A DNA stretch of 64,000 bases from Streptococcus sp. 116-D4 (GCF_009731465.1 NZ_AP021887.1:1544001-1608000); one strand, 5' to 3'; shown: positions 28,246 to 39,898, numbered from the stretch's first letter. The notes: generated from the sequence alone by a model not told the origin. Program-made: numbers and translations.

Positions 28246-29529
28246 TTATTTAACTGTTGCTGTGCTTGTAATCAATTCAACAGCTTTTTTGATTGTGATG
28301 TCGTGTTTCAACATATCAGCTGAAAGCAAGTTTTGAACTTGAGCCACTTCCATGTTGTAATCTGCAGCCAATTGCTCGATTTCTTTTTGGATTTCTTCTT
28401 CTGAAGCATCAAATCCTTCAGCTTTGGCAACTGCTTCGATAACAAGGTTAGTCTTAGTACGTGATTCAGCTTCTCCTTCGTATTGTTTGTGAAGGTCTTC
28501 TTGAGTAGTTCCAGTGATTTGGAAGTACATGTCAGGATTGATACCTTGACGTTGCAAGTTTCCAAGGAATTCGTTTACTGAGCGGTGAACTTCTTCGTGG
28601 ATCATTTCTTCTGGAAGTTCTACGATTTCAGCGTTTTCTACAGCTTTATCAATTGCTGCACCTTCTACGGCATCTTTGTAAGCTTCTTCTTTAGCTTCAG
28701 CTAACTCTTTGCGGTATTTTTCTTTCAATTCAGCAAGTGTTTCAACTTCTTCATCGATGTCTTTTGCAAGCTCATCGTCAAGAGCTGGAACTTCTTTAGC
28801 TTTTACTTCGTGGATAGTTGTCACGAATTTAGCTTCTTTACCTGCAAGATCTTCAGCTTGGTAGTCTTCTGGGAATGTTACGATAACGTCAACAGTTTCA
28901 CCAGCTGAATGTCCAACTAATTGGTCTTCGAAACCAGGGATGAATTGACCTGAACCAAGTCCAAGTGAGAAGTTTTCACCTTTTCCGCCGTCAAATTCAA
29001 CACCGTCGATAGAACCAACAAAGTCGATAACAACAGTGTCGCCGTTTTCAGCAGCAGCTTCTTTGATCACCAATTCAGCCAAATTGTTGCGTTCGCGTTC
29101 GATACGCTCTTCAACGTCAGCGTCAGTTACTTCTTTTTCTACATCAACTGATACTTCAAGGTTTTTGTAGTCACCCAATTTTACTTCAGGTTTTGTAACA
29201 ACTTCAGCAGTGATAACCCAGTCTTGACCTTTTTCCATTGAAGTTACATCAATTTTTGGTTGAGCAACGACTTCAAGACCAGCTTCTTTTACAGCTGCTT
29301 CATAAGCGTTTGGCAAAAGAGCGTTCATAACGTCTTGGTAAAGTGACTCTTCACCAAATTTTTTGTCGAAGATAGGGCGTGGAAGGTGACCTTTACGGAA
29401 ACCTGGAACATTAAGAGATTTCTTCACTGAGTTGAAGACACGGTCCAATTCTGGTTTGATTTGGTCTTGAGAGATAGTGAAAGTCAAGACACCACGGTTT
29501 GTTTCTTTGTTTTCAAATGATACAGACAT
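28246..29529 (-). CDS. tig: Trigger factor
   Basis: Ribosome-associated folding chaperone with peptidyl-prolyl isomerase activity. 427 residues: N-terminal ribosome-binding domain with the signature GFRKGHLPR (44-52), FKBP-type PPIase domain (about 155-245, [14 protein letters not shown]), and C-terminal helical arms. No cotranscribed partner is seen. Confidence 0.97.
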   Translation of the reverse strand: MSVSFENKETNRGVLTFTISQDQIKPELDRVFNSVKKSLNVPGFRKGHLPRPIFDKKFGEESLYQDVMNALLPNAYEAAVKEAGLEVVAQPKIDVTSMEKGQDWVITAEVVTKPEVKLGDYKNLEVSVDVEKEVTDADVEERIERERNNLAELVIKEAAAENGDTVVIDFVGSIDGVEFDGGKGENFSLGLGSGQFIPGFEDQLVGHSAGETVDVIVTFPEDYQAEDLAGKEAKFVTTIHEVKAKEVPALDDELAKDIDEEVETLAELKEKYRKELAEAKEEAYKDAVEGAAIDKAVENAEIVELPEEMIHEEVHRSVNEFLGNLQRQGINPDMYFQITGTTQEDLHKQYEGEAESRTKTNLVIEAVAKAEGFDASEEEIQKEIEQLAADYNMEVAQVQNLLSADMLKHDITIKKAVELITSTATVK

Positions 29530-29704
29530 TCTGTCATTTCTCCTTAAAATTTTTTAAATACAGTCTATTATAACATAAATGAGCGACTTTTTTCAAGTAA
29601 TGACTGCGCTTTTCAATGATGGGAGAGGTACGGTTTCTTCTTGGTTTTCTTTAGGTTTCGAATATAATTTTATAAAAGATGTTTAATGATGGCTGATTAC
29701 AGTA

Positions 29705-29748
29705 AAAAAACGAATCGCCCACACATCCCTCATTGGGCGATTCGTTTT
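29705..29748. terminator. Terminator of the choline-binding protein pair
   Basis: Perfect aaacgaatcgccca / tgggcgattcgttt stem, then T-run on either strand; four bases past the stop at 29752. Confidence 0.9.
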
Positions 29749-29751
29749 GTA

Positions 29752-30990
29752 TTATTTAACCACAAGAACCTTGTAATATTCATTCTTATTTGGCTGTGTA
29801 ATCTTAATTTTTTGACCATAGAAACCATCGATTTCTTTGTCAAAATAATCTGAAAATCCTGATGGCAAGCGTTTCATCTTAAGAACTTCTCCAGATTGGT
29901 CTGCATATACAAGGAAGTGATGGTGGGTTGTAGCCATACCATCATCGATCAATACAAAGTAACCTGTTTTGAGCTTACCTTGTCCATTGTCTAAATAGTA
30001 TAGTTTATTGTTATTGATTGTGAAGTTAGCAAATCGAAGTCGTACACCTGGGTCTTCTAGATAAAGATCATTGCCAACTTTTTTGATTTCTGATCTAGTT
30101 GTCATCTCTGGAAGTGGTAATACTCTACGACCATCTGCTCCAAAGTAATATCGACCTGGTAGATTTTGGAAATTACGAATAACAGCTTTAGGATCAATTT
30201 CTTGTCCTTCTTCTTTATTATCCACTAAAGCTAAGGTAGTATTTGCAACCTCATCCCCATATTTGTCGGAAAACTTCTTGAACTCAGGTTTGATATACCA
30301 AGTATTTTTAGCCACGATAACATCAGTATAGTTATGTCCATCAAATTTTGATGTAATCAGATACTCATATCCATCACCTAAACGGACAATATCATCATCT
30401 TTATAAGGGCTATTTTTTAAAGTCAACATATAGCCATCCTTGCTGAGAATATAGCCTGTCCCATCACTAGAATTTACAACTCTATCAGAGGCCATTGCAC
30501 CTGATTGTTCAAAATAATACCAATTACCATCTATGAACACCCAACCTGTCATCATAGAACCACTAAAATGAAGATAGTACCAAGTAGACCCTTCTTTGTA
30601 CCAACCTGTACGCATAGCGCCACTATCTGCTAGAGAGTACCAGGTGCTACCTTCCTTGTACCAGCCAGTTCGCATAGCCCCACTGTCTGCTAGTGAGTAC
30701 CAGGTATTGCCTTCCTTGTACCATCCAGTGCGCATAGCGCCACTATCTGCTAGCGAATACCAGGTATTGCCTTCTTTGAGCCAGCCTGTCTGCAAGTTAC
30801 CAGTGCTGTCGAAGTGATACCATGAGCCAGCATTTTGCACCCATTTATTTTTAGCGAAACTGCCATCTTGAGAAAGATTCCAGTCAGCGCCATTTTTAAC
30901 CCAAGTATCTGCAGCCTGTGCTTGGTTGATAGATAAAAGTAGACCAGCACCTACAAGCAAACCAAGTGTGAGTAGTTTAGATTTTTTCAT
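29752..30990 (-). CDS. Choline-binding surface protein with unfamiliar C-terminal domain (copy 1)
   Basis: 412 residues. A signal peptide (about 1-26, ending NQAQA-AD) is followed by seven to eight choline-binding repeats of about 20 residues (GWYKEGxTWYSLADSGAMRT pattern, about 27-170) that would anchor the protein to phosphocholine on teichoic acids. The repeats carry WYSLADSGAM where most pneumococcal repeats have WYYL. The remaining 220 residues are non-repetitive (KFSDKYGDEVAN, FQNLPGRYYFGADGRRV, FTINNNKLYYLD), have no domain I recognise, and are shared with the gene at 31.1 kb. ATG 30990 is preferred over an ATG two codons upstream because it sits 8 bases from AGGAGG. Confidence 0.85.
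   Translation of the reverse strand: MKKSKLLTLGLLVGAGLLLSINQAQAADTWVKNGADWNLSQDGSFAKNKWVQNAGSWYHFDSTGNLQTGWLKEGNTWYSLADSGAMRTGWYKEGNTWYSLADSGAMRTGWYKEGSTWYSLADSGAMRTGWYKEGSTWYYLHFSGSMMTGWVFIDGNWYYFEQSGAMASDRVVNSSDGTGYILSKDGYMLTLKNSPYKDDDIVRLGDGYEYLITSKFDGHNYTDVIVAKNTWYIKPEFKKFSDKYGDEVANTTLALVDNKEEGQEIDPKAVIRNFQNLPGRYYFGADGRRVLPLPEMTTRSEIKKVGNDLYLEDPGVRLRFANFTINNNKLYYLDNGQGKLKTGYFVLIDDGMATTHHHFLVYADQSGEVLKMKRLPSGFSDYFDKEIDGFYGQKIKITQPNKNEYYKVLVVK
30605..30784 (-). repeat. Near-identical 60-bp choline-binding repeat array
   Basis: Three consecutive 60-bp units encode the same 20-residue choline-binding module with only a few silent or single-base differences. The neighbouring paralog has only one to two such units, so the array has probably expanded or contracted by recombination. 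Confidence 0.8.
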
Positions 30991-31078
30991 AGCCATTTCC
31001 TCCTATTCTATAGTGAAATGAACATGACTTCCTAGTAAACAAAGCTGTTCGCTTTTTCGTTTTACTCTGTCAGACGTC

Positions 31079-32200
31079 TTATTTCACAACAGAAACATTT
31101 CCTGTCTTACTATCGATTTTAACAGTTTGACCGTAGAAACCGTCAATTTCTTTATTAAGATAATCTGAAATTCCTGTTGGCAATCGTTTCATTTTAAGAA
31201 TTTCACCAGATTGGTCTGCATAAACAAGAATATGATAGTGATGATAGCTTGGTCTATCATCAATCAATGCAAAATAACCTGTTTTGAGTTTCCAATTATC
31301 ACCATCTAAATAGTATAGTTTATTATTATTGATTGTGAAGCTGGTAGCTCCAAGAAGAAGTCGTGCACCCGGATTTTCTAGATAGACATCATTTCCAACT
31401 TTTTTAATCTCTGAATAGGTGGTCATTTCTGGTAAATTTGTTACGCGACGACCATCTGCCCCAAAGTAATACCTGTTTGGTAAGTTTTGGAAATTTTTGA
31501 CGACAGCTTTAGGATTAATTTCTTGTCCTTCTTCTGCATTATCTACTAAAGCCAACATCGTATTGGAAACTTTATCTCCATATTTATCAGAAAACTTCTT
31601 AAATTCAGGTTTTATGTACCAAGCATTTTTTTCAACAATGACTCCATCTTTTCTATGAATAAGATGATAATCATATCCATCAGACAAAGTAACAATATTT
31701 GTGATAATTGTATCATCCGCTTGAGATTGTTCAACCTGACTTGGGAGTTTGGTCAACATATAACCATCCTTACCAATGACATAACTTTCTCCATCGCTGG
31801 CTGGAACAGCTCTATCTGCTACCATAGCTCCTGAGTTTTCAAAGTAAGACCATTGACCATTTGTAGTCGCCCATCCTGTTGCCATAGCGCCACTATTTGC
31901 TAGTGAGTACCAGGTGTTACCTTCCTTGTACCAGCCAGTGCGCATAGCACCACTATCTGCTAGCGAATACCATGTATTGCCTTCTTTGAGCCAGCCTGTC
32001 TGCATGTTACCAGTGCTGTCGAAGTGATACCATGAGCCAGCATTTTGCACCCATTTATTTTTAGCGAGACTGCCATCTTGCGAAAGATTCCAGTCAGCAC
32101 CCTTTTTAACCCAAGTGTCTGCTGCCTGTGCTTGATTGATAGATAAAAGTAGACCAGCACCTACAAGCAAACCAAGAGTGAGAAATTTAGATTTTTTCAT
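31079..32200 (-). CDS. Choline-binding surface protein with unfamiliar C-terminal domain (copy 2)
   Basis: 373 residues, paralogous to the gene immediately downstream. The first 100 residues are nearly identical, it has about two fewer choline-binding repeats, and its C-terminal domain is colinear (KFSDKYGDKVSN, FQNLPNRYYFGADGRRV, LYYLDGDN, DGFYGQTVKI) but clearly diverged. The pair therefore looks like a tandem duplication in which the C-terminal part has diversified faster than the anchor. Its leader holds a 25-codon ORF and a strong promoter. In reference pneumococci this place between tig and the two-component genes carries other choline-binding proteins (cbpG/cbpF); this recollection is unverified. 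Confidence 0.85.
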   Translation of the reverse strand: MKKSKFLTLGLLVGAGLLLSINQAQAADTWVKKGADWNLSQDGSLAKNKWVQNAGSWYHFDSTGNMQTGWLKEGNTWYSLADSGAMRTGWYKEGNTWYSLANSGAMATGWATTNGQWSYFENSGAMVADRAVPASDGESYVIGKDGYMLTKLPSQVEQSQADDTIITNIVTLSDGYDYHLIHRKDGVIVEKNAWYIKPEFKKFSDKYGDKVSNTMLALVDNAEEGQEINPKAVVKNFQNLPNRYYFGADGRRVTNLPEMTTYSEIKKVGNDVYLENPGARLLLGATSFTINNNKLYYLDGDNWKLKTGYFALIDDRPSYHHYHILVYADQSGEILKMKRLPTGISDYLNKEIDGFYGQTVKIDSKTGNVSVVK

Positions 32201-32268
32201 AGCCATTTCCTCCTGTTATAAAATTATACAGATATAGAAAGAATAATTTTATTCCCAGTATCTTCTAC

Positions 32269-32346
32269 TTACAGAATATGATAAGTAGTTGATAACAAAG
32301 CTCCTGAAGTAAGTAATAAAGCTGCATAAGTAATATATTTTTTCAT
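32269..32346 (-). CDS. Short hydrophobic peptide ORF in the cbp leader
   Basis: 25 codons: MKKY, then a hydrophobic stretch (ITYAALLLTSGALLSTT), then YHIL and stop. AGAAAGGA lies eight bases before the ATG. It ends about 69 bp before the start of the choline-binding protein gene and falls between that gene and a strong promoter. It resembles a bare signal peptide, so it may be a small secreted/membrane peptide, a leader peptide, or the 5' stump of a decayed secreted-protein gene (the frame resumes for 14 codons after the stop). No function is claimed. Confidence 0.5.
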   Translation of the reverse strand: MKKYITYAALLLTSGALLSTTYHIL

Positions 32347-32402
32347 GACAAAAATCCTTTCTTCAAAATTCCTTAACACTCTAGTGACCTTATTTTGATG
32401 AT

Positions 32403-32414
32403 TTACGGAGACAT
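32403..32414 (-). other. Three-codon upstream ORF with a perfect ribosome site
   Basis: AAGGAGG, eight bases, then ATG TCT CCG TAA. The best Shine-Dalgarno of the neighbourhood drives a four-triplet ORF inside the leader. Possible translation-coupled control; may be a chance match. Confidence 0.4.
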
Positions 32415-32482
32415 ACCTGTAACCTCCTTTTGGATTTTTTATATTTTATAAAATATATGTTAATCTAAATATTTCTAACTCT

Positions 32483-32511
32483 ATTGTACTCTCCTATAAA
32501 ATGAATGTCAA
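32483..32511 (-). promoter_or_regulatory. Consensus promoter of the peptide / choline-binding protein transcript
   Basis: Minus strand TTGACA (32506-32511), 17-bp spacer, TACAAT (32483-32488). It lies about 280 bp before the choline-binding protein start, giving a long leader. Confidence 0.85.
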
Positions 32512-32619
32512 CAAATAACATGAAACATTGTGAAAAAAATATTTTGTTGTGCTAGCACTACTTGCTCGCTTCTTTGATGCTAAGTTTAGCCATTTCTCCA
32601 ACATTATTTTATATAACTA

Positions 32620-33252
32620 CTAAAACTCCTCCTGCCCGACCAAATGGTGCTGAAAAGCATAAACTGCTGCCTGGGTGCGATCACTGACCTCCAGCTTGGC
32701 TAGGATATTGGACACATGGGTCTTGACCGTCTTGAGAGAGATAAAAAGTTCGTCTGCGATGCGCTGATTTTCGTAGCCCTTGGCGATGAGTTGAAGCACG
32801 TCACGTTCACGCGCAGTCAAATCCTCATGTAGTTCTATGTGATTGCGCTGGTATTCGACCTTCTTGCTGACTTCTTGCTCAATAGCCAACTCTCCAGCAG
32901 CCACCTTACGAACAGCATGGAGTAGTTCGTCTGCACTAGAAGTCTTGAGCATATAGCCTTTAGCACCAGCATTTAAGACAGGCATGATTTTTTCATTGTC
33001 CAAATAAGAAGTCACAATCAAAATCTTGGCTTCAGGCCATTCTTTGAGGATGGCCAGGGTCGCATCAATCCCATTCATCTCAGGCATGACAATATCCATG
33101 ACAATGACATCTGGACGCAATTCCAAGGCTAACTCAATGCCTTGAGACCCATTGGCTGCCTCCCCTACAACTTCTACATCATCTTGGAGATCAAAGTAGC
33201 TTTTCAAGCCCAATCGAACCATTTCGTGGTCATCTACTAGTAAAATTTTCAT
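32620..33252 (-). CDS. LuxR-type response regulator (LiaR/VraR-like)
   Basis: 210 residues: receiver domain with phospho-acceptor Asp53 (VMDIVMPEMNG) and a LuxR/NarL helix-turn-helix (LTARERDVLQLIAKGYENQRIADELFISLKTVKTHVSNIL, about 145-185). Third gene of a LiaF-LiaS-LiaR-type operon that responds to cell-wall-active antibiotics and lipid II cycle stress in Firmicutes; in pneumococcus it is known as TCS03. The ATG at 33252 overlaps nothing essential; the longer frame to 33300 lies inside the kinase gene. Confidence 0.92.
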   Translation of the reverse strand: MKILLVDDHEMVRLGLKSYFDLQDDVEVVGEAANGSQGIELALELRPDVIVMDIVMPEMNGIDATLAILKEWPEAKILIVTSYLDNEKIMPVLNAGAKGYMLKTSSADELLHAVRKVAAGELAIEQEVSKKVEYQRNHIELHEDLTARERDVLQLIAKGYENQRIADELFISLKTVKTHVSNILAKLEVSDRTQAAVYAFQHHLVGQEEF

Positions 33253-33265
33253 CTTTACTCCTTTA

Positions 33266-34261
33266 TCATTCCTTATCAAGCAGGGGAATACGGATATCAA
33301 CTGCCAGCCCTTGCTTGGGAGCTGTTAATAACTGAACCGTCCCTGCCATATCTTCAACACGTTCCTTGATATTGCGGAGTCCATAACTCAAGTCGTCTAA
33401 GTTCCCTAACTGGAAACCAATCCCATTGTCCACCACCTTCAGCTGCAATTCAAAATCTGTCTGATAGAGGTAGACATCTAGGCAAGAGGCTTGGGCATGG
33501 CGGAGGGTATTGCTGATCAATTCTTGCAGGATACGGAAGATATGCTCCTCGATTTTCTTAGGCAATTTCGTCACATTTTGCTTAAAACCAACCTTGAGAT
33601 CACTCTTGTCTTCAAGCTCTTTTAAGAGAATTTTTATTCCCTCAACTAGGCTCTTTTGCTCCAGTTCAACTGGCCGCAAATGCAAGAGTAAAACCCGCAA
33701 ATCCTTCTGGGCAGTTTCTAAAATAGCTGTGACACTCTGCAACTGGATCTGCATCTTTTCTCTATCCAATTTCAAAGCCTGCTGGCTGACACCTGACAAA
33801 ATCATGTGGGCCGCAAACAACTCCTGACTGACTGTATCGTGCAAATCCCGCGCAATCCGCTTCCGTTCTTTCTCGATGATTGTTTCTTCCTGAGCAAGAC
33901 TGTGATTTTCAGCCTTTTGAAGAGCTTCTGTCAAGAGGTTAAGTTTACCTGACAAGGACTTGAAACTGGCATCCAAATCTGGATCTGCAACCTGAACCAC
34001 TTCTTTCCCTGCCAATAAACGCTTGAGATTAGCCTGCATTTTTCTTAGAGAAAGCTCTTCGATACCTCGCCAAAACAAGGCTAAGAGAAAGGTCATGGAT
34101 ATGCTGAATACCAACAACAAAAAGATAAATTTTTCTGTTTTTTCGACATCATGCAAGAAAATAGACCAATCAAAGTCAAGGATTTCCAGCAAGCTGTGGG
34201 AGAAAAATAAGACAAACAGGATGGAGGTGAGAGCAATCATTACATAAGCTTGTTTTTTCAT
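33266..34261 (-). CDS. Sensor histidine kinase (LiaS/VraS-like)
   Basis: 331 residues. Two N-terminal membrane helices (about 7-25 and 45-64) with a very short extracellular loop, as in intramembrane-sensing kinases. Phospho-acceptor His141 lies in RIARDLHDTVSQELFA (HisKA_3 type) and the ATPase domain contains ISNTLRHAQAS and DNGIGF. Stop and start overlap with the LiaF-like gene. The short loop suggests that the signal comes through LiaF or the membrane. Confidence 0.92.
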   Translation of the reverse strand: MKKQAYVMIALTSILFVLFFSHSLLEILDFDWSIFLHDVEKTEKFIFLLLVFSISMTFLLALFWRGIEELSLRKMQANLKRLLAGKEVVQVADPDLDASFKSLSGKLNLLTEALQKAENHSLAQEETIIEKERKRIARDLHDTVSQELFAAHMILSGVSQQALKLDREKMQIQLQSVTAILETAQKDLRVLLLHLRPVELEQKSLVEGIKILLKELEDKSDLKVGFKQNVTKLPKKIEEHIFRILQELISNTLRHAQASCLDVYLYQTDFELQLKVVDNGIGFQLGNLDDLSYGLRNIKERVEDMAGTVQLLTAPKQGLAVDIRIPLLDKE

Positions 34262-34956
34262 CCTCTAACTACCTCCACATCTCCAATCATAGTAGTCAAG
34301 AAAATCTTGACACTCTTGTTACTCTTGAGATAGTCTCTTGTTTCTTGATGATAGTGTTCATTGCGGAGGGCTCGCTTGGGCTGGTTAAAGAAAGTCAAAT
34401 CACCATAGAGACAGTTAACGCTGAGACTGACTTCCACATCTACAGGTACAATGATTTTGGTCGTTCCTACCATCTTTCTGAGGATAATGACATTGTCATG
34501 ATTGGTTAAGATGACCCTCTCCAGATGAATAGTGTCCTTCCCCATGAGGCGAAAGAGATTAATATCATCAAACTGGCAAGTCTGGTAGCTTGAAAAATGA
34601 TGGAGATTTCCAAACCAACGATTTTTCTCCTTCTTAACCGTTACCACCTCTTCAAAAACCAAATTGGTCTGCTCTTTTTCCTGGTTCATCATCGGATAAA
34701 GAAGAAAGAGACTATAGATGACCGCAACAAAAATAGCTAAAATTACAAAAGGATTGAGCATGACGATGAAAAAAAAGAGAATGCTTGCCACTACTAAAAG
34801 AAGATTATTGCCCTCTTTACCAGTGTAATAGCGAATCAAAAGCAAAAAGAGGAATAAAATCAGCAGAACACGCGAAAAATGCTCTGATACCATCAAAATC
34901 AGAGCTCCTGTCAGAAGACAGGCTTCGATAAATAAAAAGATTTTAAATTTTCTCAT
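34258..34956 (-). CDS. LiaF-like membrane regulator
   Basis: 232 residues. Four hydrophobic helices in the first 95 residues, then a soluble C-terminal domain (KNRWFGNLHHFSSYQTCQFDDINLFRLMGKDTIHLER) of the LiaF/YvqF type. In other Firmicutes LiaF inhibits the LiaS kinase until envelope stress occurs. First gene of the three-gene operon. Confidence 0.88.
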   Translation of the reverse strand: MRKFKIFLFIEACLLTGALILMVSEHFSRVLLILFLFLLLIRYYTGKEGNNLLLVVASILFFFIVMLNPFVILAIFVAVIYSLFLLYPMMNQEKEQTNLVFEEVVTVKKEKNRWFGNLHHFSSYQTCQFDDINLFRLMGKDTIHLERVILTNHDNVIILRKMVGTTKIIVPVDVEVSLSVNCLYGDLTFFNQPKRALRNEHYHQETRDYLKSNKSVKIFLTTMIGDVEVVRG

Positions 34957-35020
34957 AGGTTTATCCTCTCCCTTCTATTTTATCACAATTCAAAAAAGTC
35001 ACCTCGGTCTGAAGATGGAA

Positions 35021-37020
<2,000 letters not shown>

Positions 37021-37034
<14 letters not shown>

Positions 37035-37974
37035 CTTGGCTCAAATCCTTTGTTTTTGACACAATCAAGCGATAACGTTGACCGAAGATTTCCGATAAAT
37101 GCTCCAAGTCTTTCTTTTGACAGAGAACCTTGACATTGGGACCAGCATCCATGGTAAAGTAGCAGGCTTCCCCTTGCTCACGGAGCTGGCGAACAAAGTC
37201 CATGGCTTCATAGCTTGCATTGGTCAGATAAGAAAAAGCTGGTGATGCTGCTTTGGTCGTAGCGTGCATAGCCAGGGCATTTTCCTCCGTTAACTCCCCA
37301 ACCTTGGCAAAATCATTTTCCTTGAGATAAACCAGCATATCCTGATAATCCTTCTCTGACTGACGTACCCAGTCGTCAAAGGTCGTCGAGGTTTCCACAC
37401 AAAGTTTCATCCCGTCACGGCTAGAGATTTGTTTTTTCTTGTCCTCTAGTACCAACATAATCATAGCTAGTTTCAAGTCTGTCTCTACCGGGTAAATCTC
37501 TCCGCTATCCTTGTCCCAGGCACCTAGCGGTCCATAAAAACTCCGAGAAGAAGAGCCTGAGGCAAACTTAGCCTCCTGTGCCAATTGGCTCCGAGTCAAA
37601 CCAAACTTGAAATAAGCATTACAAGCCTTGACCAGGGCGGATAAACCACTAGAACTTGACGACAAGCCCGCTGCGGTTGGCATATTATTTTGAGTATCGA
37701 TACGGACAAAGCCCCCACCTTCTGGACGGTAGCGGTCAATAATCTTGCTCATCTTGGCATGCTCCGCCTCATTTTGTAGCTGACCATTGATATAAAAGGC
37801 ATCAGCTGTCGCAGGGGATGGTAAAGGTGACAAGGTCGTCTCCGTGTACATATTTTCTAAAGTCAGAGAGATGCTGCTAGTAGCAGGCACCATCTCTTTT
37901 TCTTTTTTCTTTCCCCAATATTTGATAATGGCAATATTCGCGTAAGAACGTACTGTTACAGGCTCTCGATCCAT
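37021..37974 (-). CDS. mvaD: Diphosphomevalonate decarboxylase
   Basis: ATP-dependent decarboxylase that yields isopentenyl diphosphate. N-terminal ANIAIIKYWGKK, phosphate loop PTAAGLSSSSSGLSALV and C-terminal MDAGPNVKVLC with the conserved aspartate. 317 residues. Overlaps both neighbours in the operon. Confidence 0.96.
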
Positions 37975-38834
37975 GTCTGTACAGCTCCTTTCTCTTCTAA
38001 TCTTTCTGCTAGTTCTTGAGCTTGTGTCAAATCGACTGCCAAGGCTATGATACAGCCTCCTAGCCCACCACCACTCATCTTGGCCCCCAGAGCACCATGG
38101 CTAAGAGCCGTTTCAACTAGAGAATCCGCTTCAGGGCTACTGACACCAATTTCTTTTAAATGTAAGTGTGCTTGACTGAAGATTTGTCCCAGTCCTTCAG
38201 CATCTTTTCGTCTAATCGCATCTTCTGCTTGCTGGGTCAATTCTCCCAAGGCATGCAAAAACGGCAGGGCATCCTTGCCCTTGCTTTGAACCACTTGGAT
38301 GGCTTCACGGGTGTGACCATAAACGCCCGTATCGGCAATCACCAAATAGGCGGATAGGTCCATCTTAAGCTCTGTAAATCCAACGTTTTTAATAAATCGA
38401 ATAGGTTGGTCACTGAGACAGGTCTTGGCATCCAAACCACTCGGATTCATATGGGCAATCATCTCCGCCCGATTGACCAAGATTTCCAATACATGATGAG
38501 GCAAGTCGGCTTGATAGTAGTCAAAAACCGCACGAATGGCCGCTATGCTGATAGCCGCAGACGAACCCATCCCTCGTTTTTCAGGAATAGCTGAGTCAAT
38601 CTGACAACGAATGCAAGCATTCTTGATATTTAGATGCTCAAGCGAAGCATACACCGCCATAGACAAGGTATCCTCCTCATAAAGACGCCATGGACTTTCA
38701 GCTGGGACCACCTTACAAGTCACCTCCACCTCTAAGAGAGGCAGGGAAATGGCTGGATAACCGTAAACGACCGCATGCTCCCCTATTAAAATAATCTTAC
38801 TATGTGCCTGACCGACACCAACTTTTTTTGTCAT
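37956..38834 (-). CDS. mvaK1: Mevalonate kinase
   Basis: First ATP-dependent step from mevalonate. GHMP kinase with GEHAVVYGYPAI (18-29), phosphate loop KRGMGSSAAISIAAI and MSGGGLGGCIIAL. 292 residues. First gene of the mvaK1-mvaD-mvaK2-fni operon; the mevalonate-forming enzymes (HMG-CoA synthase and reductase) are not in this window. Confidence 0.96.
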   Translation of the reverse strand: MTKKVGVGQAHSKIILIGEHAVVYGYPAISLPLLEVEVTCKVVPAESPWRLYEEDTLSMAVYASLEHLNIKNACIRCQIDSAIPEKRGMGSSAAISIAAIRAVFDYYQADLPHHVLEILVNRAEMIAHMNPSGLDAKTCLSDQPIRFIKNVGFTELKMDLSAYLVIADTGVYGHTREAIQVVQSKGKDALPFLHALGELTQQAEDAIRRKDAEGLGQIFSQAHLHLKEIGVSSPEADSLVETALSHGALGAKMSGGGLGGCIIALAVDLTQAQELAERLEEKGAVQTWIESL

Positions 38835-38917
38835 ATTTTCCTTTTACTAGACGAAAAAGCCGTCTCATTGTTCATACAAGTATTTATTCTCTCCTATCTA
38901 TTTTATTATATTTTCAC

Positions 38918-38954
38918 AAAAAAAGCGATTGTTTCCTTCACAATCGCTTGTTTT
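38918..38954 (-). terminator. Terminator of the third choline-binding protein gene
   Basis: aagcgattgtg / cacaatcgctt type stem followed on the minus strand by seven T. It separates the gene from mvaK1. Confidence 0.88.
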
Positions 38955-38956
38955 CA

Positions 38957-39898
38957 TTATTGAACCCATTCGCCATTATAATTGACGTAGTAGCCATCTA
39001 CAGTGGTATTCACTGCTAAGGCACCTGAGCTATAGGCATAGTACCATTTACCATTAACTTGGAACCAGCCTGTCACCATGGCTCCTGATGAACGGAGGTA
39101 GTACCACTTGTTACCGAGGTATTGCCAGCCAGTTTTCATATCACCATTTGACTGGTCTAAATAGTACCAAGTTGAACCATCTTGATACCAGCCAGTTGCC
39201 ATGGCACCTGATGAACGGAGGTAGTACCACTTATTGCCAAGTTGTTTCCAACCCGTTTGCATTGTAGCAGTTGTTGGATCTAGATAGTACCAAGCTGAAC
39301 CATCATTTATCCAACCTGCACGTCTTTCACCACCAATATAGTTTTCTCCATTAATTTCCGTTTTAGCTAGATAATACCAATTAGACTGGTCATAAAGCCA
39401 ACCTGTCTCTAAAGAATGATTTTGATTAAAGTAATAGTTCGTGTAAAAACTCTTCTCTTCTTTATCTTCCGGATTTGTACGTTTTTCCCCATACTTTCTT
39501 CCAATACTTTCTTTAGTTTTAACCTCTAATGCTTTCCAACCAACAAACTCTTGTAGCACTCCATTTTTGTCAAAGTAGTACCATTCTGGCATTGGGGAAC
39601 CTTCTAATCTTATACCATTAGGGTAAGGACCAATTGTATATCCTTTAACTGGCATTGGAATGTATTGCCAACCGACAACCATCTCTCCTGATACATGATC
39701 AAAATAATAGGTCTTCCCATCAATCACTCGCCAGGCCGTTTCTTTGATGTCACCCTTCTTGTAGTAGGTTCTACCATTTTCTTGGACAAATTGCCAACCA
39801 TCTGAATCAGCATCATCCGCAAATACTGTACTTGTTGCTAGCAAACCAAAGAAAAAGACTGCTAATGCGATTTGCATCAATTTTTTTATTGTTTTCAT
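38957..39898 (-). CDS. Choline-binding protein (CbpC/CbpF/CbpJ-like)
   Basis: 313 residues. Signal peptide (about 1-27, ending TVFA-DD), then choline-binding repeats over almost the whole protein: canonical WYYLRSSGAMATGW units at the C-terminus and more divergent ones (TYYFDHVSGEMVVGWQY) with insertions at the N-terminus. It ends in the typical GYYVNYNGEWVQ. In this family the divergent repeats modulate other choline-binding enzymes (CbpF inhibits LytC) or act in adhesion. Position next to ritR and mvaK1 matches cbpC/cbpJ of reference pneumococci. ATG 39898 after GGAGG is chosen over a frame reaching 39967. Confidence 0.88.
   Translation of the reverse strand: MKTIKKLMQIALAVFFFGLLATSTVFADDADSDGWQFVQENGRTYYKKGDIKETAWRVIDGKTYYFDHVSGEMVVGWQYIPMPVKGYTIGPYPNGIRLEGSPMPEWYYFDKNGVLQEFVGWKALEVKTKESIGRKYGEKRTNPEDKEEKSFYTNYYFNQNHSLETGWLYDQSNWYYLAKTEINGENYIGGERRAGWINDGSAWYYLDPTTATMQTGWKQLGNKWYYLRSSGAMATGWYQDGSTWYYLDQSNGDMKTGWQYLGNKWYYLRSSGAMVTGWFQVNGKWYYAYSSGALAVNTTVDGYYVNYNGEWVQ

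Noticed and set aside
30596..30817. Plus-strand ORF with a repeated 20-residue motif
   Set aside because: The repetition only mirrors the choline-binding repeats on the opposite strand.
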